Origin: Tenacibaculum adriaticum | Lineage (GTDB): Bacteria; Bacteroidota; Bacteroidia; Flavobacteriales; Flavobacteriaceae | Direction of reading: 5' to 3' | Assembly: GCF_008124875.1 (NCBI RefSeq) | Contig: NZ_VNIA01000002.1 | Span: 730,134-794,133, forward strand | Length of the DNA stretch: 64,000 nt | Shown: piece after piece, positions 7,834 through 15,553 of the stretch | How the letters are laid out: each line of letters opens with the position of its first letter | How positions within the stretch are numbered: the first letter of the stretch is position 1 | Notes under the pieces: model-generated | The model's input: the letters and a program-made list of their open reading frames with translations, nothing else | Database searches by the model: none | What the model was told of the DNA's origin: nothing | Program-made: the position numbers and the translations under genes

Positions 7834-7851
7834 ACTAGTGTTCTAGTTTTT
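7834..7851 (+). terminator. Weak hairpin with T tract after leader peptide 1
   Basis: ACTAG (7834-7838) pairs with CTAGT (7843-7847) around a TGTT loop. The last paired T runs into TTTT (7848-7851). The 5-base stem is weak, so termination here would be inefficient unless helped. A ribosome paused at the RRR codons or at the stop (7821-7832) would overlap the left arm. Confidence 0.35.
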
Positions 7852-7880
7852 AACCAGCAGTTTATTATTATTATTTTTCC

Positions 7881-7979
7881 ATGAAACACATTTTCTCAAT
7901 ATCTTTTTACCAATCTTTAGTTATTCTTACGAATAATAGGGTTTTAGTACGCCGATTTTTCTCAAGTTGTCGCCCGTAA
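7881..7979 (+). CDS. Putative arginine leader peptide 2 (32 residues)
   Basis: An ATG at 7881 opens a 32-codon frame starting MKHIFSISFYQSL, with four Arg codons in its second half: AGG at 7938, CGC-CGA at 7950-7955 and CGC at 7971. The stop TAA at 7977-7979 falls exactly in the loop of a hairpin (7971-7984). The frame also contains a hairpin TTATTC / GAATAA (7921-7936). It sits between the first short frame and a stronger terminator-like stem (7996-8019) ahead of the arginine operon. This is probably the main sensing peptide if the region is an attenuator. There is no direct proof of translation. Confidence 0.5.
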   Translation: MKHIFSISFYQSLVILTNNRVLVRRFFSSCRP

Positions 7980-8024
7980 GGGTGTATTCTATTTTTGAGC
8001 TCCAGGTGAGTCCAGCTCAGTTTT
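7961..8024 (+). promoter_or_regulatory. Candidate attenuator: competing terminator and antiterminator stems
   Basis: The terminator-like stem pairs TGAGCT (7996-8001) with AGCTCA (8014-8019) around a 12-base loop and is followed by TTTT (8021-8024). A competing pairing, CTCAA (7961-7965) with TTGAG (7995-7999), would use up its left arm. A third small stem, CGCCC / GGGTG with a GTAA loop (7971-7984), carries the leader-peptide stop codon and could nest inside the competing pairing. A ribosome halted at the stop would cover CTCAA and favour the terminator. A ribosome stalled early, for example at the AGG of 7938, would leave it free. The pairing is seen; the mechanism is inferred. Confidence 0.45.
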
Positions 8025-8061
8025 CAAACATTAATTATTTTTTAAACTTTAAATCAAAACA

Positions 8062-8679
8062 ATGGAAGTTGTTATTGCTGATAAATCACATAGTATTTAT
8101 GCAGAGATTATATGCAAAACGATTGCTGAATCTGCACAAGTTAGAGGTACTGGAATTGCAAAACGTACCCCAGAATATATTATTACAAAAATGGAAAATG
8201 GAAACGCTGTTATAGCTTTAGATGGCGGTTTTTTTGCGGGTTTTTGTTATATAGAAGTTTGGAGTCATGGAAAATTTGTCGCCAATTCTGGATTAATTGT
8301 TCACCCAGATTATAGAGAACAAGGCTTAGCTAAAAAAATTAAAGCTAAAGTTTTTGAGCATTCGAGAACCAAATTTCCTGAAGCCAAAGTTTTTAGTATT
8401 ACTACAGGTTTAGCGGTTATGAAAATGAATAGTGATTTAGGTTATAAACCTGTTCCCTTTTCTGAACTGACCGCAGATCAAACATTTTGGAATGGCTGTC
8501 AAACTTGTAAAAATTACGATGTTTTACAACGTACAGAACAAAAAATGTGTCTGTGTACAGGAATGTTGTACGACCCTAAAGCTGTTGATATTAATCAGAA
8601 GATAAAAATAAAACCCAATGTTTTTAGAAGACTAAAACAAATAAAGCAAACCTTGTATTTAAAAAAAGAGAAAAAATGA
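8062..8679 (+). CDS. GNAT-family N-acyltransferase, first gene of the arginine operon
   Basis: A protein of 205 residues with a GNAT fold. The acyl-CoA-binding motif is GLIVHPDYREQGLAKKI (residues 77-93), flanked by WSHGKFVANSG and the later beta-bulge region. A four-cysteine cluster near the end (Cys146, Cys149, Cys163, Cys165: GCQTCKNY and KMCLCTGM) suggests a bound metal. It is first in the operon and overlaps argG by 4 bases. No ArgA or ArgJ is encoded nearby, so this is the natural candidate for the missing N-acylglutamate synthase (acetyl or succinyl) that starts ornithine synthesis. That role is inferred from context. Confidence 0.85.
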   Translation: MEVVIADKSHSIYAEIICKTIAESAQVRGTGIAKRTPEYIITKMENGNAVIALDGGFFAGFCYIEVWSHGKFVANSGLIVHPDYREQGLAKKIKAKVFEHSRTKFPEAKVFSITTGLAVMKMNSDLGYKPVPFSELTADQTFWNGCQTCKNYDVLQRTEQKMCLCTGMLYDPKAVDINQKIKIKPNVFRRLKQIKQTLYLKKEKK

Positions 8680-9863
8680 AAAAATTAGTTTTAGCCTATA
8701 GCGGCGGATTAGACACAAGTTACTGTGCGGTTCATTTATCAAAAGACAAAGGCTTTGAAGTACATGCCGTTAGTGTAAATACTGGAGGTTTTTCAAAATC
8801 TGAAATTGAGAATATAGAAAGAAATGCTTATAAAATGGGTGTAAAAACCTATAAGAATATTGATGCTGTAAAAAGTTACTATCAAAAAGTAATTAAGTAT
8901 TTAATTTTTGGAAATGTATTAAAAAATAACACCTATCCTTTATCTGTAAGTGCCGAAAGAATTATTCAGGCTATAGAAATTATAGAATACGCTAAAAGTG
9001 TAGATGCAAAATACATTGCTCATGGAAGTACGGGTGCTGGTAATGACCAAGTAAGATTTGACATGATTTTTCAAACTTTAGCGCCAGAAATTGAAATCAT
9101 TACACCGATTAGAGATGAAAAATTATCTCGTCAAACAGAAATTGATTATTTAAAAGCAAATGGTATTGAATTGTCTTGGGAAAAAGCCAAATATTCAGTA
9201 AACAAAGGGCTTTGGGGAACAAGTGTTGGCGGACAAGAAACATTAACTTCTGAAAAACCTTTACCAGAAACAGCTTTTCCATCACAATTGGAAAGCCAAA
9301 ACACGCAAACTATTAAATTAACTTTTGAAAAAGGGGAATTAATTGCTCTAAACGATGAGAAAAATCATCCAGAAAAAGTTATTGAAAACTTAAACAATTT
9401 GGCATCAAAATTTGCTATCGGTAGAGATATTCATGTTGGCGATACTATTGTTGGTATTAAAGGAAGAGTTGGTTTTGAGGCTGCTGCTGCATTAATTACG
9501 ATAAAAGCGCATCATCTGTTAGAAAAACATACACTAACAAAATGGCAGATGCAACACAAAGAGTATTTGTCTAGTTTTTACGGAATGCATTTGCACGAAG
9601 GACAATTTTTAGATCCTGTAATGAGAAATATCGAAGCCTTTTTACAAAGTAGCCAAAAGAAAGTTTCTGGTGATGTTATGGTAACTTTAAAACCTTATCA
9701 TTTTTCTTTAGACGGCATTGTTTCTAAACATGACTTAATGAATGCGAAATTTGGAAGTTATGGTGAAGAGAATAAAGGCTGGACTGCAGATGAAGCTAAA
9801 GGGTTTATTAAAATTATTGGAAACCAAAATAAAATTTATCATCAAGTAAATTCAGAATCATGA
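8676..9863 (+). CDS. argG: Argininosuccinate synthase
   Basis: ArgG joins citrulline and aspartate at the cost of ATP to give argininosuccinate in the cytoplasm. The 395 residues begin with the PP-loop ATP site AYSGGLDTSY (residues 7-16), followed by YIAHGSTGAGNDQVRFD and WEKAKYSVNKGLWG, all typical of the family. The length is normal. Translation is coupled to the GNAT gene before it (ATGA overlap) and to argC after it (ATGA overlap). Confidence 0.97.
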   Translation: MKKLVLAYSGGLDTSYCAVHLSKDKGFEVHAVSVNTGGFSKSEIENIERNAYKMGVKTYKNIDAVKSYYQKVIKYLIFGNVLKNNTYPLSVSAERIIQAIEIIEYAKSVDAKYIAHGSTGAGNDQVRFDMIFQTLAPEIEIITPIRDEKLSRQTEIDYLKANGIELSWEKAKYSVNKGLWGTSVGGQETLTSEKPLPETAFPSQLESQNTQTIKLTFEKGELIALNDEKNHPEKVIENLNNLASKFAIGRDIHVGDTIVGIKGRVGFEAAAALITIKAHHLLEKHTLTKWQMQHKEYLSSFYGMHLHEGQFLDPVMRNIEAFLQSSQKKVSGDVMVTLKPYHFSLDGIVSKHDLMNAKFGSYGEENKGWTADEAKGFIKIIGNQNKIYHQVNSES

Positions 9864-10837
9864 TAAAAGCAGGAATTATTGGTGGCGCAGGCTATACCGC
9901 AGGAGAATTAATTAGATTGTTGATTTTTCACCCAAATGTTGTAATCGACTTTGTGTATTCTACCTCTAACGCAGGTAATAAAATTAGTGCAATCCATCAA
10001 GATTTAATTGGCACGATTGATTTGAATTTTACAGATACAATCAATACAGAAGTTGATGTACTTTTTTTGTGTTTAGGACATGGAAACTCTAAATCCTTTT
10101 TAGAAAAAAACATTTTTTCTAAAACCACAAAAATTATTGATTTAAGCAACGATTTCAGACTCGAAAAAGATAAAACCATTGCTCATAAAACTTTTGTATA
10201 TGGATTACCTGAGTTACAGAAAGAGCAAATACAAAATGCTAATTTTATTGCAAATCCAGGTTGTTTTGCGACCGCAATTCAATTGGCAATTTTACCGTTA
10301 GCAAATGCTAATTTATTAGAAAATGATATTCATATAAACGCTGTAACTGGCGCAACTGGTGCAGGAACTTCGCTATCAAAAACCACTCATTTTACGTGGA
10401 GAGATAACAATTTTTCTCATTATAAAGCTTTTGAACACCAACATTTAGGAGAAATTCATCAATCTGTAAATCAGCTTCAAAAGAAGTTTAATGCTGAAAT
10501 TAATTTTATTCCTAATCGAGGAAATTTTTCAAGAGGAATTTTTGCTACGCTTTATACGGAATTCAAAGGAAGTTTAGAAGAAGCTACATTATTATACACT
10601 GATTATTATAAGGATGCGAAATTTACATTTTTATCCGAAGAGGAGATTCATTTAAAGCAAGTGGTAAACACCAATAAATGTTTACTTCATTTACAGAAAC
10701 ACAAAAACAAGCTACTCATTACAAGTACCATAGATAATTTACTAAAAGGTGCTTCGGGACAAGCAGTACAAAATATGAATTTGATGTTTGATTTTGAAGA
10801 AACGGAAGGTCTACACTTAAAAGCTAACTTTTTTTAA
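9860..10837 (+). CDS. argC: N-acetyl(succinyl)-gamma-glutamyl-phosphate reductase
   Basis: ArgC reduces the N-acyl-glutamyl phosphate made by ArgB to the semialdehyde with NADPH. The 325-residue protein has the N-terminal nucleotide motif GIIGGAGYTAGELIRLL, the catalytic Cys135 in ANPGCFAT, and HQHLGEI further on. In this operon the acyl group may be succinyl rather than acetyl (see argF'). The gene overlaps the argG stop by 4 bases. Confidence 0.96.
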   Translation: MIKAGIIGGAGYTAGELIRLLIFHPNVVIDFVYSTSNAGNKISAIHQDLIGTIDLNFTDTINTEVDVLFLCLGHGNSKSFLEKNIFSKTTKIIDLSNDFRLEKDKTIAHKTFVYGLPELQKEQIQNANFIANPGCFATAIQLAILPLANANLLENDIHINAVTGATGAGTSLSKTTHFTWRDNNFSHYKAFEHQHLGEIHQSVNQLQKKFNAEINFIPNRGNFSRGIFATLYTEFKGSLEEATLLYTDYYKDAKFTFLSEEEIHLKQVVNTNKCLLHLQKHKNKLLITSTIDNLLKGASGQAVQNMNLMFDFEETEGLHLKANFF

Positions 10838-10847
10838 ACAAAGCACT

Positions 10848-11648
10848 ATGAAATTAGCCATAATAGGAACAGGAAATCTAGGACATTCTATTGCCAAAGG
10901 ATTGATTACAAATAATGCAATTACCACTTTGTATTTGACGAAACGAAATTTGGATTCAATTCAAGAATTTGAAGGATATAAAAACGTTTTTTTAACAACA
11001 AGTAATGAAGAAGCTGTTAAGAATTCTGATATTTTAATTTTTGCTGTTCAGCCATCAAGTATGGAAAACGTATTAAATGAAATTAAACCTTTTTTAAAGG
11101 AAAATCATGTTATAATTTCTACCATAACTGGTTTTATAATTCCTAAAATTCAAGAAATTGTTGGTGAACATCAATTTATTATAAGAGCAATGCCAAACAC
11201 TGCAATTGCTGTTGGAAAATCTATGACATGTTTATGTAGCAATGAAGCAGGAAAAAAACGAATTAAAATTGCAGAAGCTATTTTTAACAGATTAGGAACT
11301 TCTATTGTAATTCCGGAAAGTCAAATGCAAGCAGCAACTGTTATTTGTGCAAGCGGAATTGCTTTTTGGATGCGCTTAATTAGAGCAACAACGCAAGCCG
11401 CAATTCAACTAGGTTTTGATGCCGAAGAGGCGCAAAAATTATCTATGCACACCTGTGAAGGTGCCGCTAGTTTATTAATTACAACAGGAAATCACCCAGA
11501 ACAAGAAATAGATAAAGTAACCACACCTAAAGGCTGTACAATCGAAGGACTAAATGAAATGGAACACAAAGGTTTAAGCTCTTCTTTAATTCAAGGAATG
11601 GTAGCTTCTTTTAATAAAATTAATTCCATAAAAACTGAGCAATTATGA
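10848..11648 (+). CDS. proC: Pyrroline-5-carboxylate reductase
   Basis: ProC reduces pyrroline-5-carboxylate to proline with NAD(P)H. The 266 residues start with the dinucleotide motif LAIIGTGNLGHSIAKGL, and the family pattern continues in FAVQPSSMENVL, IRAMPNTAIAVGKSMTCL, SGIAFWMRLIRA and TTPKGCTIEGLNEME. It lies between argC and argD, 10 bases after argC and overlapping argD by 4 bases, so proline and arginine synthesis are co-transcribed here. proB and proA are not in the window. Confidence 0.94.
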   Translation: MKLAIIGTGNLGHSIAKGLITNNAITTLYLTKRNLDSIQEFEGYKNVFLTTSNEEAVKNSDILIFAVQPSSMENVLNEIKPFLKENHVIISTITGFIIPKIQEIVGEHQFIIRAMPNTAIAVGKSMTCLCSNEAGKKRIKIAEAIFNRLGTSIVIPESQMQAATVICASGIAFWMRLIRATTQAAIQLGFDAEEAQKLSMHTCEGAASLLITTGNHPEQEIDKVTTPKGCTIEGLNEMEHKGLSSSLIQGMVASFNKINSIKTEQL

Positions 11649-12769
11649 ATCTTTTTAATGTATATCCCCTTTTTGATATTACCCCAGTAACGGCAAAAGA
11701 TGTGTATGTTTTTGACGAAAAAGGAACAAAATATTTAGACTTATATGGTGGTCACGCTGTAATTTCAATCGGACATGCACATCCAGAATATGTAAAAGCA
11801 GTTTCTGAACAAGTGGCTAAAATTGGTTTTTATAGCAATTCTATTCAAAACCCTTTACAAGTTGAGCTGGCTGAAAAATTAGGAAAATTATCTAATTGTG
11901 ATGAATACGAGCTTTTTTTATGTAATTCTGGAGCAGAAGCGAATGAAAATGCGTTAAAAATAGCATCCTTTCATACTCATAAAAAGAAAGTTTTAGCCTT
12001 TAAAAACTCATTTCACGGAAGAACTTCTGCGGCTGTTGTAGCAACAGATAATCCTAAAATAATAGCTCCCATTAATGCTCAACAAGAAGTTAATTTTGTA
12101 GATTTTGGTGATTTAGAATCCGTAGAAAAAATATTAACCCAAAATAAAACTTGTGCAGTAATTTTCGAAACCATTCAAGGAGTTGGTGGTTTAGATGAAA
12201 GTACTACTGCGTTTTATCAAGGCTTAGAAAAATTATGCAAAGCAACCAATACACTTTTAATTGCTGATGAAGTTCAATCTGGGTTTGGAAGAACTGGTGA
12301 TTTTTTTGCATTTCAAAAGCATAAAATTACGCCAGATGTAATTTCAATGGCTAAAGGTATGGGAAATGGTTTTCCTATCGGAGGTATTTTAATTCACCCA
12401 AAAATTAAAGCTTCTTTTGGTTTATTAGGAACTACGTTTGGAGGTAATCATTTGGCTTGTGCTGCTAGTTTAGCGGTTTTAAAAGTAATCGAAAATGAAA
12501 AATTAATGAACAATGCAAAAGAGATCTCTAATTATTTTATAAAAAATTGCGATTCTATATCACAATTGAAAAGTGTTAAAGGAAGAGGATTAATGCTAGG
12601 TTTAGAATTTGATTTTCCAATCGCAGAACTAAGAAAAAAACTGATTTACAATCACCATATTTTTACTGGTAGTGCAAATAACCCTAATTTAATTAGAATT
12701 CTTCCTTCTTTAACAGTTAAAAAAGAACATATTGATTTGTTTTTTGATGCTTTACAACAAGAATTATGA
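11645..12769 (+). CDS. argD: N-acylornithine aminotransferase (class III, PLP)
   Basis: ArgD moves an amino group from glutamate to N-acyl-glutamate semialdehyde, giving N-acylornithine. The 374-residue class III aminotransferase shows the PLP phosphate region NSGAEANENALKIA, HGRT, Asp208 in IADEVQSGFGRTG, and the PLP lysine Lys237 in SMAKGMGNGFPIGG. Ornithine aminotransferases look alike, but the position between proC and argF' inside a complete arginine operon favours ArgD. The start overlaps the proC stop (ATGA) and the stop overlaps the next start (ATGA). Confidence 0.93.
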   Translation: MNLFNVYPLFDITPVTAKDVYVFDEKGTKYLDLYGGHAVISIGHAHPEYVKAVSEQVAKIGFYSNSIQNPLQVELAEKLGKLSNCDEYELFLCNSGAEANENALKIASFHTHKKKVLAFKNSFHGRTSAAVVATDNPKIIAPINAQQEVNFVDFGDLESVEKILTQNKTCAVIFETIQGVGGLDESTTAFYQGLEKLCKATNTLLIADEVQSGFGRTGDFFAFQKHKITPDVISMAKGMGNGFPIGGILIHPKIKASFGLLGTTFGGNHLACAASLAVLKVIENEKLMNNAKEISNYFIKNCDSISQLKSVKGRGLMLGLEFDFPIAELRKKLIYNHHIFTGSANNPNLIRILPSLTVKKEHIDLFFDALQQEL

Positions 12770-13701
12770 AAAAATATACAGACATAAATGACCTTGAAAA
12801 TATTTCAAAAACGATTCAAGAGGCTATTCAACTAAAAAAGAATCCGTATGTTTTTGAAAATTTAGGAAAACACAAAACCTTGGTTATGTTGTTCTTTAAT
12901 TCAAGTTTAAGAACTCGATTAAGTACCGAGAAAGCAGCTAAGCATTTAGGAATGCAAGTAATGACTTTAAATGTAAACGATGCTTGGAATATAGAGTTTG
13001 AAGACGGAACTATTATGAATTTAGACAAATCTGAGCATGTTAAAGAAGCGGCTCAAGTGATTTCTCAATATGCCGATATAATTGCTTTAAGGGCTTTTCC
13101 CACATTGACAGATAAGGAAAAAGACACTTCTGAAATCGTTTTAAAAAGTTTTGAGAAATTTGCCACAGTGCCAATTATAAATATGGAAAGTGCAACTGCT
13201 CATCCTTTACAAGCTTTGGCCGATGCAATTACTATTGAAGAATTAAAAACAAAAAAAAGACCTAAAGTTGTTCTTTCTTGGGCACCTCATCCTAAAGCAT
13301 TACCACATGCAGTTGCTAATTCGTTTGTAAACATGATGCAAGAAATTGATGTTGACTTCTCAATTACACATCCGAAAGGCTATGAATTAAATTCAGAAGT
13401 AACAAAAAACACTTCAATCAATTACAATCAAGAAGAAGCTTTAAAAGATGCTGATTTTGTCTATGTAAAAAACTGGAGTAATTATACAGATTACGGAAAG
13501 GTAAGCAACCAAGATACACATTGGATGATGACTAAAAAAAAATTAGGCAATGCTAAATTTATGCATTGTTTACCTGTAAGAAGAAATATTGTGGTGGAAG
13601 ATGCTGTTTTAGACAGTGAAAATTCGGTTGTTATTCAGCAAGCAAATAACAGAACTTTTTCTGCTCAAATTGTGTTAAAAAAAATCCTTGAGAATTTATA
13701 A
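12766..13701 (+). CDS. argF': N-succinylornithine-type carbamoyltransferase (ArgF')
   Basis: This transcarbamylase acts on N-acylated ornithine rather than free ornithine. The 311 residues carry a modified carbamoyl-phosphate loop, FFNSSLRTRLS (residues 43-53, in place of STRTR), and HCLPVRRN (residues 267-274), in place of the HCLP-a plus SMG loop of ornithine enzymes. Both are typical of the acetyl/succinyl-ornithine branch. At the place where published work puts the specificity residue (Glu in acetyl enzymes, Pro in the Bacteroides fragilis succinyl enzyme) I read Ser89 in NLDKSEH. Small residues there are reported to favour succinyl, but the alignment is by eye. Confidence 0.9.
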   Translation: MKKYTDINDLENISKTIQEAIQLKKNPYVFENLGKHKTLVMLFFNSSLRTRLSTEKAAKHLGMQVMTLNVNDAWNIEFEDGTIMNLDKSEHVKEAAQVISQYADIIALRAFPTLTDKEKDTSEIVLKSFEKFATVPIINMESATAHPLQALADAITIEELKTKKRPKVVLSWAPHPKALPHAVANSFVNMMQEIDVDFSITHPKGYELNSEVTKNTSINYNQEEALKDADFVYVKNWSNYTDYGKVSNQDTHWMMTKKKLGNAKFMHCLPVRRNIVVEDAVLDSENSVVIQQANNRTFSAQIVLKKILENL

Positions 13702-13702
13702 A

Positions 13703-14479
13703 ATGGAAACTTTAAAAATTATAAAAATTGGTGGAAATATTATTGATAACGAACAGGTATTAGATGATTTTCTAAAGCAATTTTCTCTAATAAAAGGATT
13801 AAAAATTTTAGTTCATGGAGGTGGAAAATTAGCAACTCAATTGGCTGAAAAAACTGGTGTAAGAGTGAATATGGTTGATGGGCGAAGAATTACCAATCTT
13901 GAAACTTTAGATATTATTACGATGGTTTATGCAGGTAAAATCAATAAAAATATTGTTGCTAAACTACAAGCTTTTCATTGTAATGCTATTGGTTTTACAG
14001 GAGCTGATGGAAACTCTATAATATCAACAAAACGTCCCGTAAAGGAAATTGATTTTGGATTTGTTGGCGATGTTGAAAAAGTAAATACAAAAACACTACA
14101 AATTCTATTAGAGCATAAAGTTACCCCTGTTTTTTGTGCAATAACACATGATAATAACGGACAATTATTAAACACAAATGCAGACACAATAGCTTCTGAA
14201 CTAGCTATTGGTTTTGCTAAAGATTTTAAAACTGAATTGTATTATTGTTTTGAGAAAAACGGTGTTTTAAAAGATATTAATGATGATTTTTCAGTGATAG
14301 AAAATATTAATTTAGAAAATTATCAAAAGCTAATTGATACTAAAGTTATTTCAGATGGAATGCTTCCAAAACTCAATAATTGTTTTCATGCAATTAAAAA
14401 TAACGTAGAAAAAATCTGTATTGGAAAACCTGAAATGCTATTCAAACAAAAAATAAAATGTACGACTATAAAACAATAA
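13703..14479 (+). CDS. argB: N-acylglutamate kinase
   Basis: ArgB phosphorylates N-acylglutamate, the second step of ornithine synthesis. The 258-residue amino-acid kinase begins METLKIIKIGGNII with the phosphate-binding GG. It has LVHGGGKLATQLAEKTG, TGADGNSIIS and LLNTNADTIASELA, and a C-terminal SDGMLPKLNNCFHAI. It starts at the ATG 2 bases after the argF' stop; an upstream TTG at 13688 would overlap argF' and add five residues not expected in the family. No N-terminal feedback helix extension is visible, which argues against strong arginine feedback of the hexameric type. Confidence 0.94.
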   Translation: METLKIIKIGGNIIDNEQVLDDFLKQFSLIKGLKILVHGGGKLATQLAEKTGVRVNMVDGRRITNLETLDIITMVYAGKINKNIVAKLQAFHCNAIGFTGADGNSIISTKRPVKEIDFGFVGDVEKVNTKTLQILLEHKVTPVFCAITHDNNGQLLNTNADTIASELAIGFAKDFKTELYYCFEKNGVLKDINDDFSVIENINLENYQKLIDTKVISDGMLPKLNNCFHAIKNNVEKICIGKPEMLFKQKIKCTTIKQ

Positions 14480-15543
14480 TGAGCCAAAAAGAACTTACAT
14501 ACAGCGCTATAGATCTATTAAAAAAACTTATAGAAACACCTTCTTTTTCATCCGAAGAAAATGAAACAGCTATTCTATTAGAACATTGGTTTATAGTTCA
14601 CTATATTGACTATAATAGAACTAATAATAACGTTTGGGCAACTAACAAATTTTTTGATGAAAGCAAACCCACTTTATTATTAAACTCTCATCACGATACG
14701 GTATTTCCTAATAACGGTTATACTAAAGATCCTTTTAAAGCCATTGTTGAAGACGGAAAACTTTACGGTTTGGGAAGTAACGATGCGGGTGGTTGCTTAG
14801 TATCTTTATTAGCTACCTTTACTTATTTCTACAACCATGAAGATTTAAAATACAATCTAGTTTTTGTTGGATCTGCAGAAGAAGAAAGCAGTGGTCCTAA
14901 CGGATTAAATAGCATGCTTTCTATTATTCCTAAGGTTGATGTTGCTATTGTGGGTGAACCAACTGAAATGCAACTTGCTGTTGCTGAAAAAGGCCTGGTG
15001 GTTTTTGATGCTAAAGTGAACGGAACACCAAGTCATGCTGCACATGTTAATCCTGATAATGCAATTTACAACAGTATCAAAACATTAAAATGGTTTAAAA
15101 ACTATCAATTTGAGAAATCTTCTGAAATATTAGGAGATGTAAAAATGACAGTAACACAAATTAAAGCGGGTAAACAACACAACGCAGTTCCTGCTGCTGT
15201 AGAATTGGTTATAGATGTTCGTGTTAACGACAAATATAAAAACGAAGAAATTGCAAACATTTTACAAAAAGAAGCTCCATGTTCTGAAATAAAAGCAAGA
15301 AGTTTACGATTAAATTCTTCTTCAATACCAACAGATCATGAATTGGTGCAAGCGGGAATTGATTTAGGAAGAGAAACCTATGGTTCTCCTACTCTATCAG
15401 ATCAATCGGTTTTAAGTTGCCCTTCATTAAAACTAGGCCCTGGAGACAGTACACGTTCTCATACCGCAGACGAATATATCTATATAGAAGAAATTAAAGA
15501 AGGAATAGATATTTACATTAAATTGTTAGATAAAATACTTTAA
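14479..15543 (+). CDS. argE: N-acylornithine/N-acylcitrulline deacylase (M20 family)
   Basis: The M20 metallopeptidase removes the acyl group late in the pathway. If the ArgF' route is used, its substrate would be N-acylcitrulline. The 354 residues show zinc ligand His71 in NSHHDTV, bridging Asp102 in GLGSNDAGG, catalytic Glu pair 135-136 in GSAEEESSG, and Glu160 in VGEPTEMQ. The dimerisation domain (KGTPSHAAHVNP) lies in the middle. I chose the ATG at 14479, which shares one base with the argB stop (TAATG), over an ATG at 14458 lying inside argB. Confidence 0.92.
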   Translation: MSQKELTYSAIDLLKKLIETPSFSSEENETAILLEHWFIVHYIDYNRTNNNVWATNKFFDESKPTLLLNSHHDTVFPNNGYTKDPFKAIVEDGKLYGLGSNDAGGCLVSLLATFTYFYNHEDLKYNLVFVGSAEEESSGPNGLNSMLSIIPKVDVAIVGEPTEMQLAVAEKGLVVFDAKVNGTPSHAAHVNPDNAIYNSIKTLKWFKNYQFEKSSEILGDVKMTVTQIKAGKQHNAVPAAVELVIDVRVNDKYKNEEIANILQKEAPCSEIKARSLRLNSSSIPTDHELVQAGIDLGRETYGSPTLSDQSVLSCPSLKLGPGDSTRSHTADEYIYIEEIKEGIDIYIKLLDKIL

Positions 15544-15553
15544 AATACTACTT

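Larger units (their letters stand above)
7606..8061. other. 456-base intergenic region; probable regulatory leader of the arginine operon
   Basis: This is the longest gene-free stretch in the window. Its left part (about 7606-7740) is plain A+T-rich DNA that must hold the divergent promoter of the DUF2141 operon; I see no perfect -7 box for it. The right part (7764-8024) has islands of higher G+C and holds two short Arg-rich reading frames and three hairpins, described separately. A near-consensus plus-strand -7 box, TACATTTA (7751-7758, one mismatch), would start transcription close to the first short frame. Confidence 0.6.

Noticed and set aside
7967..8215. 82-codon plus-strand frame overlapping the GNAT gene
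   Set aside because: It runs through the hairpin region and out of frame with the strongly supported GNAT gene; no family resemblance.
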